Origin: Paragorgia papillata
Taxonomy: Eukaryota > Cnidaria > Anthozoa > Scleralcyonacea > Coralliidae
Assembly (NCBI GenBank): GCA_035771165.1
Contig: JAWNZC010000344.1
Span: 1,397,501-1,461,500, forward strand
Length of the DNA: 64,000 bases
Direction of reading: 5' to 3'
In this document: positions 1 to 11,964 of the stretch, one piece after another
How the letters are laid out: each line of letters opens with the position of its first letter
Position numbering within the stretch: the first letter of the stretch is position 1
Notes under the pieces: model-generated
The model's input: only the letters and a program-made list of their open reading frames with translations
What the model was told of the DNA's origin: nothing
Database searches by the model: none
Made by a program: the position numbers and the translations under genes

Positions 1-791
1 ATTCCTATAGGATCCTATAGGATTTTTTCGTAAGGGAGATTGCAGAGCTGAAGTTTCATACAATGGAAATCCCAAATTATAAGCATAATTCAATTAATTA
101 TGTCAACCCATGCCTTAATCCAACTGTACAGATAATGCTGCATTTTTTAAATGGGACCGATAGTCAGTATACGTATGACGTTATTTTTGGACCAATACAA
201 TGTATCATGATATGTGATACTGTACTTTACCTGATTGCATCTTGTATTTTTTACTTATTAGGGGATATATTTAGTAAAATGGCTGAACTGGCCTATGTGG
301 AATTGTAGCTGGGAACCTGAAGATAATTTAAATGAAAATGCAATTAGGTAATGATTTTAATTTAATACATTTCATTCACACACTCAGACACTGTTGTCAC
401 CATGGGCATATATAATAATATATTTCCATTAAAGATGCCAGTAACATCTTTTTAAATGAGTTGGCTCATTGGTATAATATTCAAGGGTCGGTTATTCAAA
501 GGGCGATTAGCACTAAATTTTGGTTAAAACCTAATTAGTTGTTTATTGTAGCATGTTATCTTTGTCAAATCCGAGTTTGTCAAATCTCTGTTGTCAAATT
601 AGGTCCAACAGGAAACTTCAAACATCTTTACCTGCATTTTGGCATTTACCCAAATTTTAACTAGTCCTGAATTACAATAATTGCCTTTGAGACAACTTGG
701 CCCATTCATGGATCTCTAGATTCTAATAATTTAATACTCATTGTTGTACTGATAGCCTTGGAATGGAAAGTTATTTTGTCTCTCTATATAT
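1..791. other. Host-like AT-rich DNA, no gene seen
   Basis: No open frame here has protein-like composition and I recognise no repeat. It is moderately AT-rich and resembles the other host flank after 60.7 kb. Confidence 0.4.
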
Positions 792-1252
792 TTGAATAGG
801 AGTTATTATGAGCCAACAATAGCTTCTGATCGTCTCGAAAGAGCTGCTGTTACATTTCTGGAGGCTGTACTTGTATATTGTATATTATACTGTATATTAA
901 AGTGCAAATTTCATCGTGTCCTATTCGCAGCAACAGTTGAAATAGAACATGACATTATTCGGTTTGTTTTCCACAATAAGGGGAGGATGACACCTGATGG
1001 CAAGTTCATGTTATATGAAAAGGAGGACTTTGACAGATTCGGCCTCAATATTGGCATTATTACTTGGAAAAACTGGGACAAGGGGTGAAAGTTAAATTTC
1101 CAATTAAAATTAAAACAAGGTTAGGCTTTATTAAAAAACGTGTCATTGTTAACAATGGAGCAGTTGAAAAGGGAGCAATGATACCAAAGGAAAAGGTTAT
1201 TATTAATCTTAACAGAATTGCCTGTGATAAAGATTTACTATAGGAAATCATT
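792..1252 (+). pseudogene. Unrecognised host gene fragment with a frameshift
   Basis: Between about 931 and 1252 the plus strand reads as plausible protein, a mixed acidic/basic segment containing the stretch FVFHNKGRMTPDGKF. The frame stops at 1086-1088 just after a GGGG run, while the next frame continues with lysine-rich protein-like sequence to a TAG at 1250-1252. An upstream open stretch at about 802-930 could be a separate exon, because AG dinucleotides lie before 802 and before 931. I do not recognise the family. It could be a real exon with a homopolymer error, or a decayed copy. Confidence 0.35.
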
Positions 1253-1770
1253 CATAATTGTAAGAAAATATCCATCCATGGAAGGCAATTTGCCTGGTAC
1301 CCCTTCAGTACTTCATGGATTTTCTTATATGGCAAGGAAACATATTATCCCATGCACCCTTTGAAACCCCCCCACCCACCCACCCATCCACAAATTCCCA
1401 CTGGCTTCCAGAGGTGGGTTATGGATATTTTTTTGAGCTACACTATACTGTAATTAGTATTAAAATTTGACAAGTGTTGGCTTAAGCGAGGTGCCTCCTA
1501 AGCGAGGAACTTCAACTGTACATGTATACCATAACTAAATTTATCAAATTCATTAATAATTCATGACGAAAATTCAAAAGAAATGAATGTTTAATCAGCA
1601 TCTTTAAATACGGATAAAACATTGATTAATAAAACATCAATGTTTTATCAAAGTTAATAGGCACTAGTGCCTCAAATTGAGCTTTTTCTGACTGTAAATG
1701 ATCTTATCTAACCTTTCCTACGACTCTTAAACAAAGTGTTCATCATTTACACTTAGAATTTGATAAGTAA
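1253..1770. other. Intergenic; short CCCA run only
   Basis: No gene is visible. A pyrimidine-rich CCCA/CCCC simple repeat sits at about 1366-1390. The rest is AT-rich. Confidence 0.4.
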
Positions 1771-1869
1771 GTTAAAATATTCGCGTCCGATCTTTATGGG
1801 CATCTACAATGGCTCGCCTTCGGCTCGCCATTGTAAATGCCCATAAAGATCGGCCGCTCATATTTTAAC
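1771..1869. repeat. Foldback (hairpin) element of about 100 bp
   Basis: The outer arms GTTAAAATAT (1771-1780) and ATATTTTAAC (1860-1869) are exact reverse complements. The inner arms around 1791-1815 and 1830-1852 pair over about 25 bp with few mismatches, around a GC-rich core in which GGCTCGCC is directly repeated. This is the structure of a foldback MITE or a potential cruciform. No duplicated target could be fixed. Confidence 0.7.
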
Positions 1870-2011
1870 TATCACATAAAACGAATATCCTATCTTTTCA
1901 TTCAATTATTCTGGTTTCTCCCAGTAGTCATTATTATGTTTGTCGTAACTTCTTTTTCTTCTTTCACTGTGTTGCAGAGCTATTTGGCGGGACTCGTGCA
2001 ACAAAACATCC

Positions 2012-2957
2012 CTAGCACCATCCCACTTGTTTGATTTTTGGTAAAATATGCACTGGAAACAGAATATCAATAGCTTCAAGCTGTGCAGGCAGTAGATAGA
2101 GCATTTTTTTCTTGTCAGAACCCACCAGGCTAATCATATGCACCACTTCCCTTCCCAGCAGCATTGGTTTTCTCCTAGACAGAGAAGGAAATCCCCAGGC
2201 CATTGATGGTTTTTATCAATGTATCCAAGTAATTTCCACGTGGCTGCCTGCTTGTTTTCAGAAAATCATTATTACTGTCTCATTCCATGACCTCTGCCAT
2301 GAGGTTCTCTGTTAGTCGATCAGTGATCCGTAACATCAAATTAATTTCATCTAAGATGATGTGATCCAGCCCAATGTGAAATAGTGGATGGTCGCAACAG
2401 GAAAACTGTTTTTTAGTTTGACAGCTTTTAATGTCTGCAAGTGTTCTCTTCATTTCTTGTAAAAACTGATATCCTTGCTTGTATCCCAGCGTTGAAGTTT
2501 GTGTATTTTACACCACAAACAAGCATAATCGGACGTTGCACCTTTCATTCCCATTGCCATTAGTAAAAACTTGTAGTTGCCTACCAAGAATATTTTCCAG
2601 AAAATTTTTTTTTTAAATATTTTCCAGCAACATGGATTTTCCCATTGTTTATCACATTGTTTATTTCACTAATTATGGTTCCCAGGGAAGACTGCAAAGC
2701 GTCATAATTCTCAGGAGCATTAACAATTGCAATAGTTCTGTTACCCTTTGATGACATCACACAAGTTCCACGAGGTTTGTAATAGGGCAAATGATAAAAT
2801 TACAAGTTTTTGCCCCATCACAACTAATTTTGACCTTAATCGGTTCATATGTTCCATAATCTGGATTGGATTCGAGAAGCTCGCTGACATGTTCTACCAA
2901 AGTGTCAACAAAAGGAATTTGTGCTCCTGGGGTGTTTCCCAGGAATCCTTTCGACAT
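2012..2957 (-). pseudogene. C-terminal part of an uncharacterised multi-copy host gene, degenerate
   Basis: Reading the minus strand from 2957, three frames in turn give continuous protein-like sequence. The first has GNTPGAQIPF then KVKISCDGAK (2957-2757). The second has MSSKGNRTIAIVN and [16 protein letters not shown] (about 2755-2470). The third has LFHIGLDH and LMLRITDRLTEN (about 2380-2270). I associate this order of motifs (GDGA-like, [15 protein letters not shown]) with an unnamed gene family found in many copies in cnidarian genomes; function unknown, possibly transposon-derived. Frameshifts at about 2757 and before 2460, plus stops, make it a pseudogene here. The N-terminal part of the same gene seems to be at 57722-58720, beyond the nested insertions. 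The family assignment is from memory. Confidence 0.5.
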
Positions 2958-3002
2958 GGGTTAATCACGCCGGGCACGAAAGGGCCAAAAATCGCTGGGG
3001 TT

Positions 3003-4273
3003 CAACAGTTGACGTTACTATTGCCCAACGGAAGCGCGCACCAAAACAGAAAAAAGATGGCGTCTTCTTTTTCGCGAAAAGAGCGATGCAACGTTTCTTT
3101 GTAGATGCAGCAGCATAAATTACATTTTATTGATAATGAGTTGAGGTGTACTGAGGTATCTATGATTTCAGAGAAGTTTGGATAGTAAATACAGATTAAA
3201 TTGCTCAGTAAAACCTCTACAGTGTAGCTTCAAACTCTATGTTTTGTTTTGTTTTATGCATTCTTTATATACTTTGATTTGAAGTTTGGTGGGAAAATTT
3301 CTAAAGTCAAACGATGAAACAACTGCATTGACTTTGTGCTTGTATAGCTTTTATCTATAGTCTAACTAAGAGGTCTAACTAAGAGTATAAGTTTCGATTA
3401 AAGTGTTAGAAATATGAATAACAGTATGGAATAAAATGATACCAGGCGATTTGGGTTTAAAATTTGTGTTTGCGGAAAAACTATCCTGCTTGCAGCGCGA
3501 AATATCCAAGAAAAACCTTTTTTTTTCAAATAAACTCTTAAACAGTACATACATTTAGTAACTTAACATTTACAACATTATACTGTCAGTTTTTGATAAA
3601 AACATTGGTTCATAATAAAAATAAATTTTCATCAACAATGGCTATACACATCTAACACTAGTATTTGTAATAATAAAACCATGTAACCAGTTCATGTAGG
3701 AAATTTCTGTCCCGGTTAACCGCACTCATGAGTGAGATACCAGCTAACTCAGTAGGCTGGCCCAAATTTTCGCAAGGAAATTCAGTATTGTAATATAGGG
3801 GTCTGTCAATTTAGCCATACTGGTATAAACATTGGCTTAGAAGCAACTAAAACATGAAGTAATAGTGGCCTGGGCCCTGAAGCCAGACTCGTATTGATAC
3901 TGTATATGTACATGTAGCTGGGCTCGTATTAATACTGTCCATGTGGCCAGACTCATATTGATACTGTATATGTTATATGTACGTGTAGCCGGGCTCATAT
4001 TAATAATCTCCATATAGCCAGGCTCCTATTGATACTGTACATGTTATTAATGGGGCTAAGAATCAATAAAGTCATTAATAGTGTGGCTGTGCAGCCAAGT
4101 CCATGTACATGTAGTTAATAAACCAGGAATTACTATCAACCAGAACCAGAAAAATAGATTTGAGACCAAAACTCTGTTAAAAACATAAAACAAGCCTCAA
4201 AATTTCCTTTTTTTTGAGCAGCATCCTATTCTTCGAAAATCCATAAAGTTTGACGCTTTCATTTGAAGAAAAC
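3003..4273. other. Non-coding stretch with a degenerate tandem repeat
   Basis: No convincing gene. At about 3878-4045 a unit of about 40-55 bp (core: GCTCRTATTRATACTGT) is repeated four times imperfectly. Confidence 0.5.
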
Positions 4274-4302
4274 ATAATAATAATAATAATAATAATAATA
4301 AT
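4274..4302. repeat. (AAT)n microsatellite near LINE 3' end
   Basis: Nine to ten AAT units lie just downstream of the minus-strand LINE reading frame. A shorter AAT run follows at 4378-4390. Such runs are common at the 3' ends of LINEs. Confidence 0.7.
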
Positions 4303-4391
4303 TTGTTTAATTCACCGCATTGCAGCATAACTGAATTACACGGATATATAAACTATTAACAAGCTATATATTTTAACAATAATAATAATAC

Positions 4392-5232
4392 CTAATAATA
4401 TTTAATTGTTATAAAATTATTAAAACGTTCAGTGCGTGCAGTTTTAACACTGGGGCGCTCTGAGCGAAGAAAGTACTCATGATCAGTGATCGGTGGGACT
4501 GTTTTAACAATATTTGTTAGAGGATTACAGGTTAATCTATTGGATCGAAGTTTATCAATAAAGTCTTTACAATAATTATGTCTACGTGTACTTAAAGTTT
4601 CGAGTCGCGATTGGACCAGCGCTTCATCATACGACAGGTTTGGGTGGATAATTCTAAGGGCTCTCTTTTGGATGCACTCCAATAAGTTCGACAAAGTACT
4701 TGGCAGAGCAGACCAGGTAGGGGAAGCATATTCAATACGTGTCCGAATAAACGAGCAGTAAATGGTAACCAGGTCAGATGGGCATAACCCAGATTTCCTT
4801 AACTGACGAAGGGCATATAACCGAGAATTTGATTTCTTCAAAACAAAATCGACGTGGGAATTCCAAGAAAGATCATCGGTTATAATCACTCCAAGTAGTT
4901 TATAGGAAGATACCACTTCTACAGGTTCACCATACACATACACCGGGCTATTAGTTGCCAAACTGTACTTGAGAAAACTATTATCCATCACTTTGCATTT
5001 CCGTACGTTAAGCTCCATTCCTCGTTTTGATGAGAAGTCAGTAATTTGATCTACCACCATAGGTAACAAACTGGGGGAGCATCTCGCAATAATCTCAAGC
5101 GCTGTTGTGTCATCGACAAACTTGATTCGACCTTGCCAGTTATCCAGTAAGGGGTTGATCAGAATGGCAATAAAAGCGGGCCAAGTTTTGTACCTTGAGG
5201 CAGACCACCATTAGTTCTTTTCCATGAATATT
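4392..5232 (-). pseudogene. LINE reverse transcriptase, C-terminal part
   Basis: From 5069 down to 4392 an open frame of 225 residues has the typical end of a non-LTR (CR1/L2/Jockey-like) polymerase: KRGMELNVRKCKVM, the turn SYKLLGVIITDDLSWN, and a thumb region with RTRIEYASPTWS and CIQKRALRII. Upstream, at about 5070-5232, another frame encodes the FVDD active-site box and the NGGLPQGTKLGP motif, so there is a frameshift near 5160. The RT body is split by a 1.43-kb insertion (5235-6664). Reverse transcription of the LINE RNA at the target site is the family role; this copy is dead. Confidence 0.85.
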
Positions 5233-5234
5233 TA

Positions 5235-6664
5235 CTACAATCCTGGCCAAAATTAACACGGACAGTCGCGTAAAACGAACTTAAGCGCATCAATTCCTAA
5301 GATTATGTTCAAATTACATCGCCCCCACTACCCCCGTTCAATGTTGGTTAGAAAATGAAATGCAAAGTATGTTCAGCGCAAATTTTTATCAATATTGAAT
5401 GGGGGGAGCGGGGGGAATGATTTTTAGAAGGAAATTTGATATCAGATGTGATTTAAGGCAAGGTGTCCGAGTGATTTTGACCAGGATTGTCTGAAAATGC
5501 CATTTCGAAACATAGACGTGTTTTTGCTGTTAAAATAGTGCAGAATGGTGGCAAACGTTACATGTTTTAATTCGTCAAATAAAGTATGTTTGAGCGTGGT
5601 AAAAGATCGTTATGATTGATGTGTTTGCACTACTTTGCATTTCATATCCACGCACATAACACGCGCGTGCCGCAAACGCCCGCACAAAGCACAAACTGGA
5701 AAGCGCCATAAATTCATTATATATGCCTACTTCACCGACTTCTACAGGCGACGGTAAACACGGTAAACACGCAAAATTTACCTCTTTGTCTAACGATTAG
5801 CGCATGAAAGAAACAACTACACAACGTTCGTGCTTTTCAGAATGTTCTCCTACTACAAGTGGTTAGATAAAGTAGAAGCGCAGGCATAATGAACGCGCAT
5901 GTTAAGAATCCCCACGGTAAACATAGAAAAACATCGTTCTTGAATAATTAAGAGTTAGAGGTCATATTTCTTTTATGTAAAGCCATACATATGTTTACCG
6001 TCGTATATTTTTCGTTTGTTGCCATTAGTAGTCGTTTACAAGTTGGGAATCAAGTTATATTGTTTCTCTATAGACGTTTAATGTACACAATCGTAGCGTT
6101 GCTGCGTGCTAAAAGTACCGTGGAAGTGGTTTGTTTACCGTCAAAGAGCTAAAAATCGGTTGTTCACCGTCGTCACTAGAACCTGACGTAAGCGTATATA
6201 TGAAACATATTGCGCGCGACATTAAATTCAAAGTGGTGCGAACACATCGTTCTTCAGGAATTCTATTAACGCCGCTCAATGATATTGCCAAAATTTGAGC
6301 GCTGTTTGTTTTGTTCTACCTCGTAGAATTAAAGTATGTAATGTCTCTCGCCATTCTGCTTTATTTTAACAGCCAAAATACATGTTTCTTTCAAAATAAT
6401 ATTTTCAGACAATCCTGGCCAAAATTAACTCGGACAGTCGCGTAAAACGAACTTAAGCGCATCAATTCCTAAGATTATGTTCAAATTACATCGCCCCCAC
6501 TACCCCCGTTCAATGTTGGTTAGAAAACGAAATGCAAAGTATGTTCAGCGCAAATTTTTATCAACATTGAATGGGGGGAGCGGGGGGAATGATTTTTAGA
6601 AGGAAATTTGATATCAGATGTGATTTAAGGCAAGGTGTCCGAGTGATTTTGACCAGGATTGTAG
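5235..6664. mobile_element. Composite MITE inserted in the LINE, TA target duplication
   Basis: The outer ends are perfect inverted repeats (CTACAATCCTGG and its complement), flanked by TA at 5233-5234 and 6665-6666, as for Tc1/mariner-type insertions. Two nearly identical direct copies of a 254-bp unit (5237-5490 and 6409-6662) each have inverted ends of their own, ACAATCCTGG to CCAGGATTGT. They flank a 918-bp centre, which again begins CTGAAAAT and ends ATTTTCAG. No transposase is encoded. The centre is GC-richer and has no open gene. Confidence 0.75.
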
Positions 6665-6666
6665 TA

Positions 6667-8340
6667 CCAATTCGGACACATTGTTCGCGATCCATAACAA
6701 AAGCCTTAATCCAACAAATGATAACAGGGTGAACTTTAAGGTTTTTGAGCTCTTCCACAGTGGCGTTGTGATCTACTAAATCGAAACCTTTATTTGAAAT
6801 CGGCGAAAAACAACCTAGCTGAGCAGTGACCTTTATCCAAGCCAGCTAGGACTGAGTGTAGCAAATATATCAGGGTGTGGGTTGTAGATTTCTTTGTTAC
6901 GGCAAACTGTTTGGTATGAAGTTTGTGAATAACTTGGGAAAGCAATTCCTTTGCTGTGAACCCTTCGATAACTTTTGAAATCTGAGAAGGGAGCGAAATT
7001 GGTCTTAAGTCATTCTCGATTGATGTAGGAGGCGACATCTTCGGTATCGGTCTCACAATAGATAGCTTTAGCTGGTGAGGGAAGATTCCTTGGACGATGG
7101 AAGCGTTGTAAATGTCAGAAATTAAAGTAGCAAGTTCAAAAGCGAACTCTTTCAAAATTCTATTAGGAATCATGTCAGGTCCAGGAGATTTATTAGTTTT
7201 TATCTGTCGAAGTGCTGTATAAACGCGACCGGTATTAACGAGAAACTGTGCGGGTATTTCCAAATTCTCAGCGTCATCGCAGGGAACCAGAGGCCTAAAA
7301 TGAGAGGTTAGCCCAACGAGAAAGTTGTTATATGAGTGCTCTGTAAGATTATCACATGTGGGTATGTTATCCGAAAGGAGTTGATGGTACCACGTATGTT
7401 GGGTTGTTAAACCACCCAAAGATTTAACTTCCTTCCACCACCTGGATGAATTGGCTTCTTTCAGTTTCTTAACGGAATGTGAGTAATATTTCTTGCGGAC
7501 AGTTTTCACATCTAATTGAACTTTGTTACGCCAAAACTTGAACATTTTCGGATTCCTACCATATTTGTGAAGCATTTTTTGACGGGCATTAATGCATGAT
7601 TTAAGTTCTGACGTCATCCAGGGCTTATCTGATTGGCTAACCTTTGTTTTTTTAACTGGTGAAAACCGATCAATCATGTTACTAAGAATCTCGTAGAATC
7701 TTTGGTATTTCCTTTCACAATGCGTAATTCCAGTAACCTCTGACCAATCGAAGGAAGAAATATAACGGCCAAATTCTCTCAAACTACTTTGCGTAAGATC
7801 TCTTTTATATATTGGAGTATTAACCTTCATTTGCGACACAGATAGATGCGATTTAATTAATATAGCATTGTGATCGCTTGACCCAATTTGAGGAAGTTGG
7901 ACTGAGTCGAACGTAAACTGTTTCGAATTGGCCAAACACCAGTCAAGTATAGAATTATCTCTTGTGGGAACTCTGATAATCTGAGCCAAACCAGTAATCC
8001 GTTTAATGTGTTTATCGTTGAAACCAGTACTTGTCGGGTTAAAATCACCAGTAACTAGAACGAGAGCATCGGGATGTTTACGAAGAAACGAGTCAACATT
8101 GGTTTGAATATGATTGTATAGTGCATCATTTTCAACAGCCCCCGAGGAAGTAGAGTGGTAAAAAGCAGCCACCAAAATAACTGAAATTGAACGAGGTAAT
8201 CGCCGGGGTCTCAATAGCAACCATAGTGATTCAATTGCTGGGTCGTGAAATTCATCAAGTCTTCTGCAATTGATTTGACAATTGACAGCATGTTTGGTAC
8301 CACAATGAAGCTTTAGACAAGCTCTGTTCATTTCTGACAC
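6667..8340 (-). pseudogene. LINE endonuclease (C-terminal part) and RT N-terminal part
   Basis: The frame from 8340 to 6790 (516 residues) carries the end of an APE-type endonuclease: LVTGDFNPT (residues about 93-101) and the catalytic SSDHNAIL (about 154-161). It is followed by a linker and RT fingers with NKSPGPDMIPNRIL and LRPISLPSQISKVIE. The palm begins with ARLFFADFK, then a frameshift at about 6790 moves to the next frame, which runs to the MITE at 6664. The first part of the endonuclease is missing upstream of 8340. Together with 4392-5232 this is a single CR1/L2-like LINE, 3'-end towards low coordinates. Confidence 0.85.
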
Positions 8341-8514
8341 TCAATTTTTCTCCAAGTAAATACGATTGTCATCCAAGGGCTTCAAATTCGACGACTCGGG
8401 CAAGATCGGTATTCGTCACCAGAATTCCACATTTGCCGCTCGACCAACATGGCGGAATGCGCACGATTTACCCCGGCGATTTTGGCGGCTTTATGCCCGG
8501 CGTGAATTTTAGTC

Positions 8515-8520
8515 TGGGTT
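8515..8520. repeat. Target-site duplication of Polinton A, left (TGGGTT)
   Basis: The six bases TGGGTT directly precede the terminal AGTAGTAATACC. The same six follow the other terminus at 57718-57723. Six-base duplications are the known hallmark of Maverick/Polinton integration. Confidence 0.85.
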
Positions 8521-8595
8521 AGTAGTAATACCCCCACTATAGACACGGAAGTAATTAGTATGCAAGCGGTATGTCGCCCTTCAACTCATTAAATA

Positions 8596-8766
8596 TTCAA
8601 CTTATTATTTATTCATTCTCAGGCTCCTTTGGGACCTAACCCTAACCTCATTATTTATGCTTACATCATTCATTCTCAGGCTCCTTCAGGACCTCCTAAC
8701 CCTAACCTCATTATTTATGCTTACGTCATTATTTCTCAGGCTCCTTTGGGGCCATCTTACCCTAAC
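8596..8766. repeat. Tandem 60-bp repeat with telomere-like CCTAAC motifs
   Basis: Three imperfect units each contain TCTCAGGCTCCTT and, further on, CCTAACCTCATTATTTATGC. The inverted counterpart is at 57480-57640. The CCCTAACC core resembles the TTAGGG telomere repeat used by cnidarians and vertebrates. Confidence 0.7.
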
Positions 8767-10010
8767 CACAGAGCTATATATATAACTGGACTGCGGGTGC
8801 CGGCCAAAAATGTGTCCCCATTTTCACTTTCAAAATGGCGGCATTTATGGGTCCTGCTAATGGTAGCGACCACTGACATGTACTTATCGTAGGAAAAAAG
8901 AATATTTATGTAAATACAAAGCGATTGTCTTACTTTATTAATAAATCGTTCCTATGCGAGGGCTTCCCCAGAGGTGAATAAAATCGTCTGGCGTTACTGC
9001 GTTAGCCAGAACAAAATACTAAAGAGTAAAAACCAATAAATTCGGACAGGAAAGAGTTAATGCATGCAGGTTGGTCATTGTTAATTTCTTGTGGAACGAC
9101 TCAAGAGGCCTGCTGGATTATTTGTCTGACCAAATAGGAATATCGCCTCCCATGTAAACAGCCCCTAAGAAGAACTCGGTACGCCTCACTTCTTTACGAT
9201 TTTCTCGTGATCTTCAGCGGTTCTTTATAGAGCTGGCGACTTCACAAAACGAAGTGTTTGTAGATTTCCATGACCATGTGTATTGACAGTCTTGTTTATT
9301 TTATTGCCAAGTGTTCGTGCGGTACCGCCGGCCGGCACGTCTTTAATTCAGACTGCTAGAAAGCTACAACAGTAATTGTCTAGGATTATTATTATTGTAG
9401 TTCAGAACTACAATAAGACTCTTATCATGAAAACATCCCGGGCCGCTCAACAAATATTTTGTTTACACAAACTCGAGACCAGGACGATATTATGCTGACT
9501 TGGCGAAAATTCTGACAGAAAATTTTGCCTAGTCCGTCTACTCCGAACGTTTTCTCAAGAAATAATCTACTGTAGAAGTTATAAAATATATTGGCAGAAA
9601 GATAATTCACCTTGCTATAACATACGTGCAGTTTATCCGACCAAATAGCTTAGTTTCCCTAAAAAAAGCGAAATACCAAACATGTCCAAATCATAATAGC
9701 GGCCGGTATTTTGAAATTTTTCCCCGTATGTATTATAATGTCTTCTCCGAATGTTTTCTCGAGAAATAAACCACTGTAGAAGCTATCAAATATACTGGAA
9801 GAACGATAATTGATCTGGCTACAACATACATACAGTTTATCCGACTAAATAGCTTAGTTTTCTTATTAAAAGCGAAATATACCGAACATGTCCAACACGA
9901 ACTAGAGATTCTTAGGTATCGGTCAGCGACCTTCACCATTAGCAAAAGGACACTTTTCCTAACTCAAAGGTAATAGGAGCACACAGTCCAGTTATATATA
10001 TAGGTCAGTG
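8767..10010. mobile_element. hAT-like non-autonomous transposon inside the left repeat
   Basis: An 8-bp duplication ACCCTAAC flanks the segment (8759-8766 and 10011-10018). The subterminal inverted sequences share CTATATATATAACTGGACTG. The right arm of Polinton A lacks this segment, which shows it is an insertion. Within it a block at about 9535-9700 is repeated in tandem at 9740-9905. No transposase is encoded; hAT is suggested by the 8-bp duplication only. Confidence 0.75.
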
Positions 10011-11654
10011 ACCCTAACTTTTATCCAACCCCCCTAAACCCTAGCTGTTACTCAACCCCCTGGTTTTCACTACGTCATAATCGACTTATTATTTATGCAT
10101 CGTTGTCGTTAGCTTTTATCCAACCCCCGGTATTCATACGTCATAACCGATAGCTCTCCGACTGATTTCCGAAGTTCTGGGTTACGTCATTATCAAAAGG
10201 CATTCAACTTATATTCCTTATAAGTAATAGTAATTACGTTTTCATTTATACACTTTATCCTACTACCAGTTAACACTTTTGGGACATGTAAGCATACAGA
10301 GCATGGGTACAATAAACTCTAACAAAATAGACGTTCTTTACAAGGAACTAAAGAGAAATTAGTAGACGCACTTTATGTTTTTATCCTAAATCTTGTCTAG
10401 AGGAATATAGTGGGTTTCGAACATTCTAAATGACTGAATCTGGTGAGATAACTTAACTCGAATATTATCTGAATAAGCTATGAATATTATATTAGGGTTG
10501 GAATCTAACAGAATAAATCATCTTAGAATCATTCCTAACTAAACCTTCATTTATAAGCGAGGAAATCGTAGGAAGATATAATGAAGAATCACTTTGAAAA
10601 GCCGTGAGCTCATAGACACTCTGTCGTATTACTTTAACATTGTCTAGAAGAACATCGAGTACTATTCGACAGCATCGTTGACCAAGCACTTTAAAAAATT
10701 ACAGAACTTAGTTATATAATTCGTCGCTATGGTTTAGTATGTTATAAGATTCTCGCACGTGCAGAACACAAAAGGGAAAAGCCATTAAAAAAATCATCAA
10801 AGGTTACTAATGACCTCAACATAACCGGATTTGCATATAAGTAGAATATTTAATTGAATTCAGGGGGTGATCATGAGCTTTGGGAAGATAATAAGGGGCA
10901 TGAAGAGGTATTAATGCATGCAAGTTTAGGAGAGGCGTTAGTGTAACCATGGAGAATGTACACCGTCGCGTCGTCTCATAAGGCAGAATTCAAAGTATTC
11001 AGTTTAAAACATTTATTTCTTTGTCCAAAAAATCAAAGCATAGTCGAAAGTGTTATCGTATTTGGTTTAGTTATTAATTTTCTAGCTTAATTTACAGAGA
11101 AGGCGATTCTTTGGATAAAGAATTGGTTCAAACGGATTGCACGAATACTACCCCGTCGCACCGATAATAATTGTTAAAAGAGAATTTGTTTCGTTTCATA
11201 TACAATTTCCCGTTCATTCGCGTTATAGCCCAGAAAAGGTACGCAAAACACAAACCCGCTAAATTACTATTTACAAACATATATATAACCCGGGTTTTGA
11301 AAGCTTGACCAATGGTAAGAAACAAATAAAACAATTTATGGTTTTTCTTTGTCTCTGTATAAAAGGATGTGAACTTTTCTGAGCTCGGTTTACTGGGCAC
11401 AAAATTGAGACACCAAATACTCATTTGGAGTAAAATGGCATTTGGGGGAAACCCCCAAAGCCGCTTTATTAATTATCAAAATTTTTTGAATTACAAGTAT
11501 GTGATGTAAAATATATAGAATAAAGTCTTGCCCAGTAAAGGTGAAGGGCACAAAAACGCCAAAAGCATCATGTTAATGATGCTGCCCCACCCGAAGAAAA
11601 ATACACATCCGTAGCTGATAAATATTGTAACTGTAAATATAAATAAATAACAAA

Positions 11655-11940
11655 CACCTGCAAAACTGCTGCTCTTGCTAATCAGTTGTAACAAATGTTC
11701 GCCATAAACTAGTTTAATATATTATAAGTCAATAACAAACATCAGTAGGACTGCTGCCCTTGCTAATCAGTCTCACAAATGTTTGCAATATAACTAGTAC
11801 TCTTCCTGTGAGTAATGAACAAACGCTAGAAGAACTGCTGCCCTTGCTAATCAGTTCTGTAATAAAAATTGTGCTGTAATGTAATTGCTCCAAGTTCAGA
11901 GGACAAGCAACAAACTGCTGCCCTAGCTAATCATTTCCCT
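11655..11940. repeat. Tandem repeats in the 3' region of DIRS element 1
   Basis: Four copies of a unit containing CTGCTGCCCTTGCTAATCA are spaced about 65-100 bp apart (near 11670, 11752, 11836, 11915). They lie directly downstream of the recombinase gene, where DIRS elements have their repeats. Confidence 0.7.
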
Positions 11941-11964
11941 ACTTATCCCCGTAACTAAATAAAT

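Larger units (their letters stand above)
2966..8504. mobile_element. Region with inverted ends CACGCCGGGC, possible DNA transposon carrying a LINE
   Basis: The left end (2966-3002) and the right end (8470-8504) are imperfect inverted copies, both starting CACGCCGGGCA and sharing AAAATCGC and GGGG further in. This suggests a 5.5-kb element. It contains the LINE remains on the minus strand, so either the LINE inserted into it or these ends belong to a composite. The outer flanks contain TGGGTTA on both sides, but a clean target duplication cannot be assigned because Polinton A was inserted at the right edge. Confidence 0.35.
8521..11337. repeat. Left terminal inverted repeat of Polinton A (interrupted)
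   Basis: The segments 8521-8758 and 10019-11337 are an inverted copy of 55634-57717; the gap is a hAT-like insertion. Minus-strand and plus-strand matches continue to ACAATTT at 11331-11337. There is no gene inside. The outermost part holds three copies of a 60-bp unit, and CTAACCCTAACC telomere-like sequence. Differences between the two arms are numerous (roughly one in ten bases by eye), so this insertion is old. Confidence 0.85.

Noticed and set aside
8629..8892. Open frame rich in PNPNLIIYAY repeats
   Set aside because: It is the tandem repeat of the Polinton A terminus; the reverse copy at 57273-57611 gives a similar artefact.
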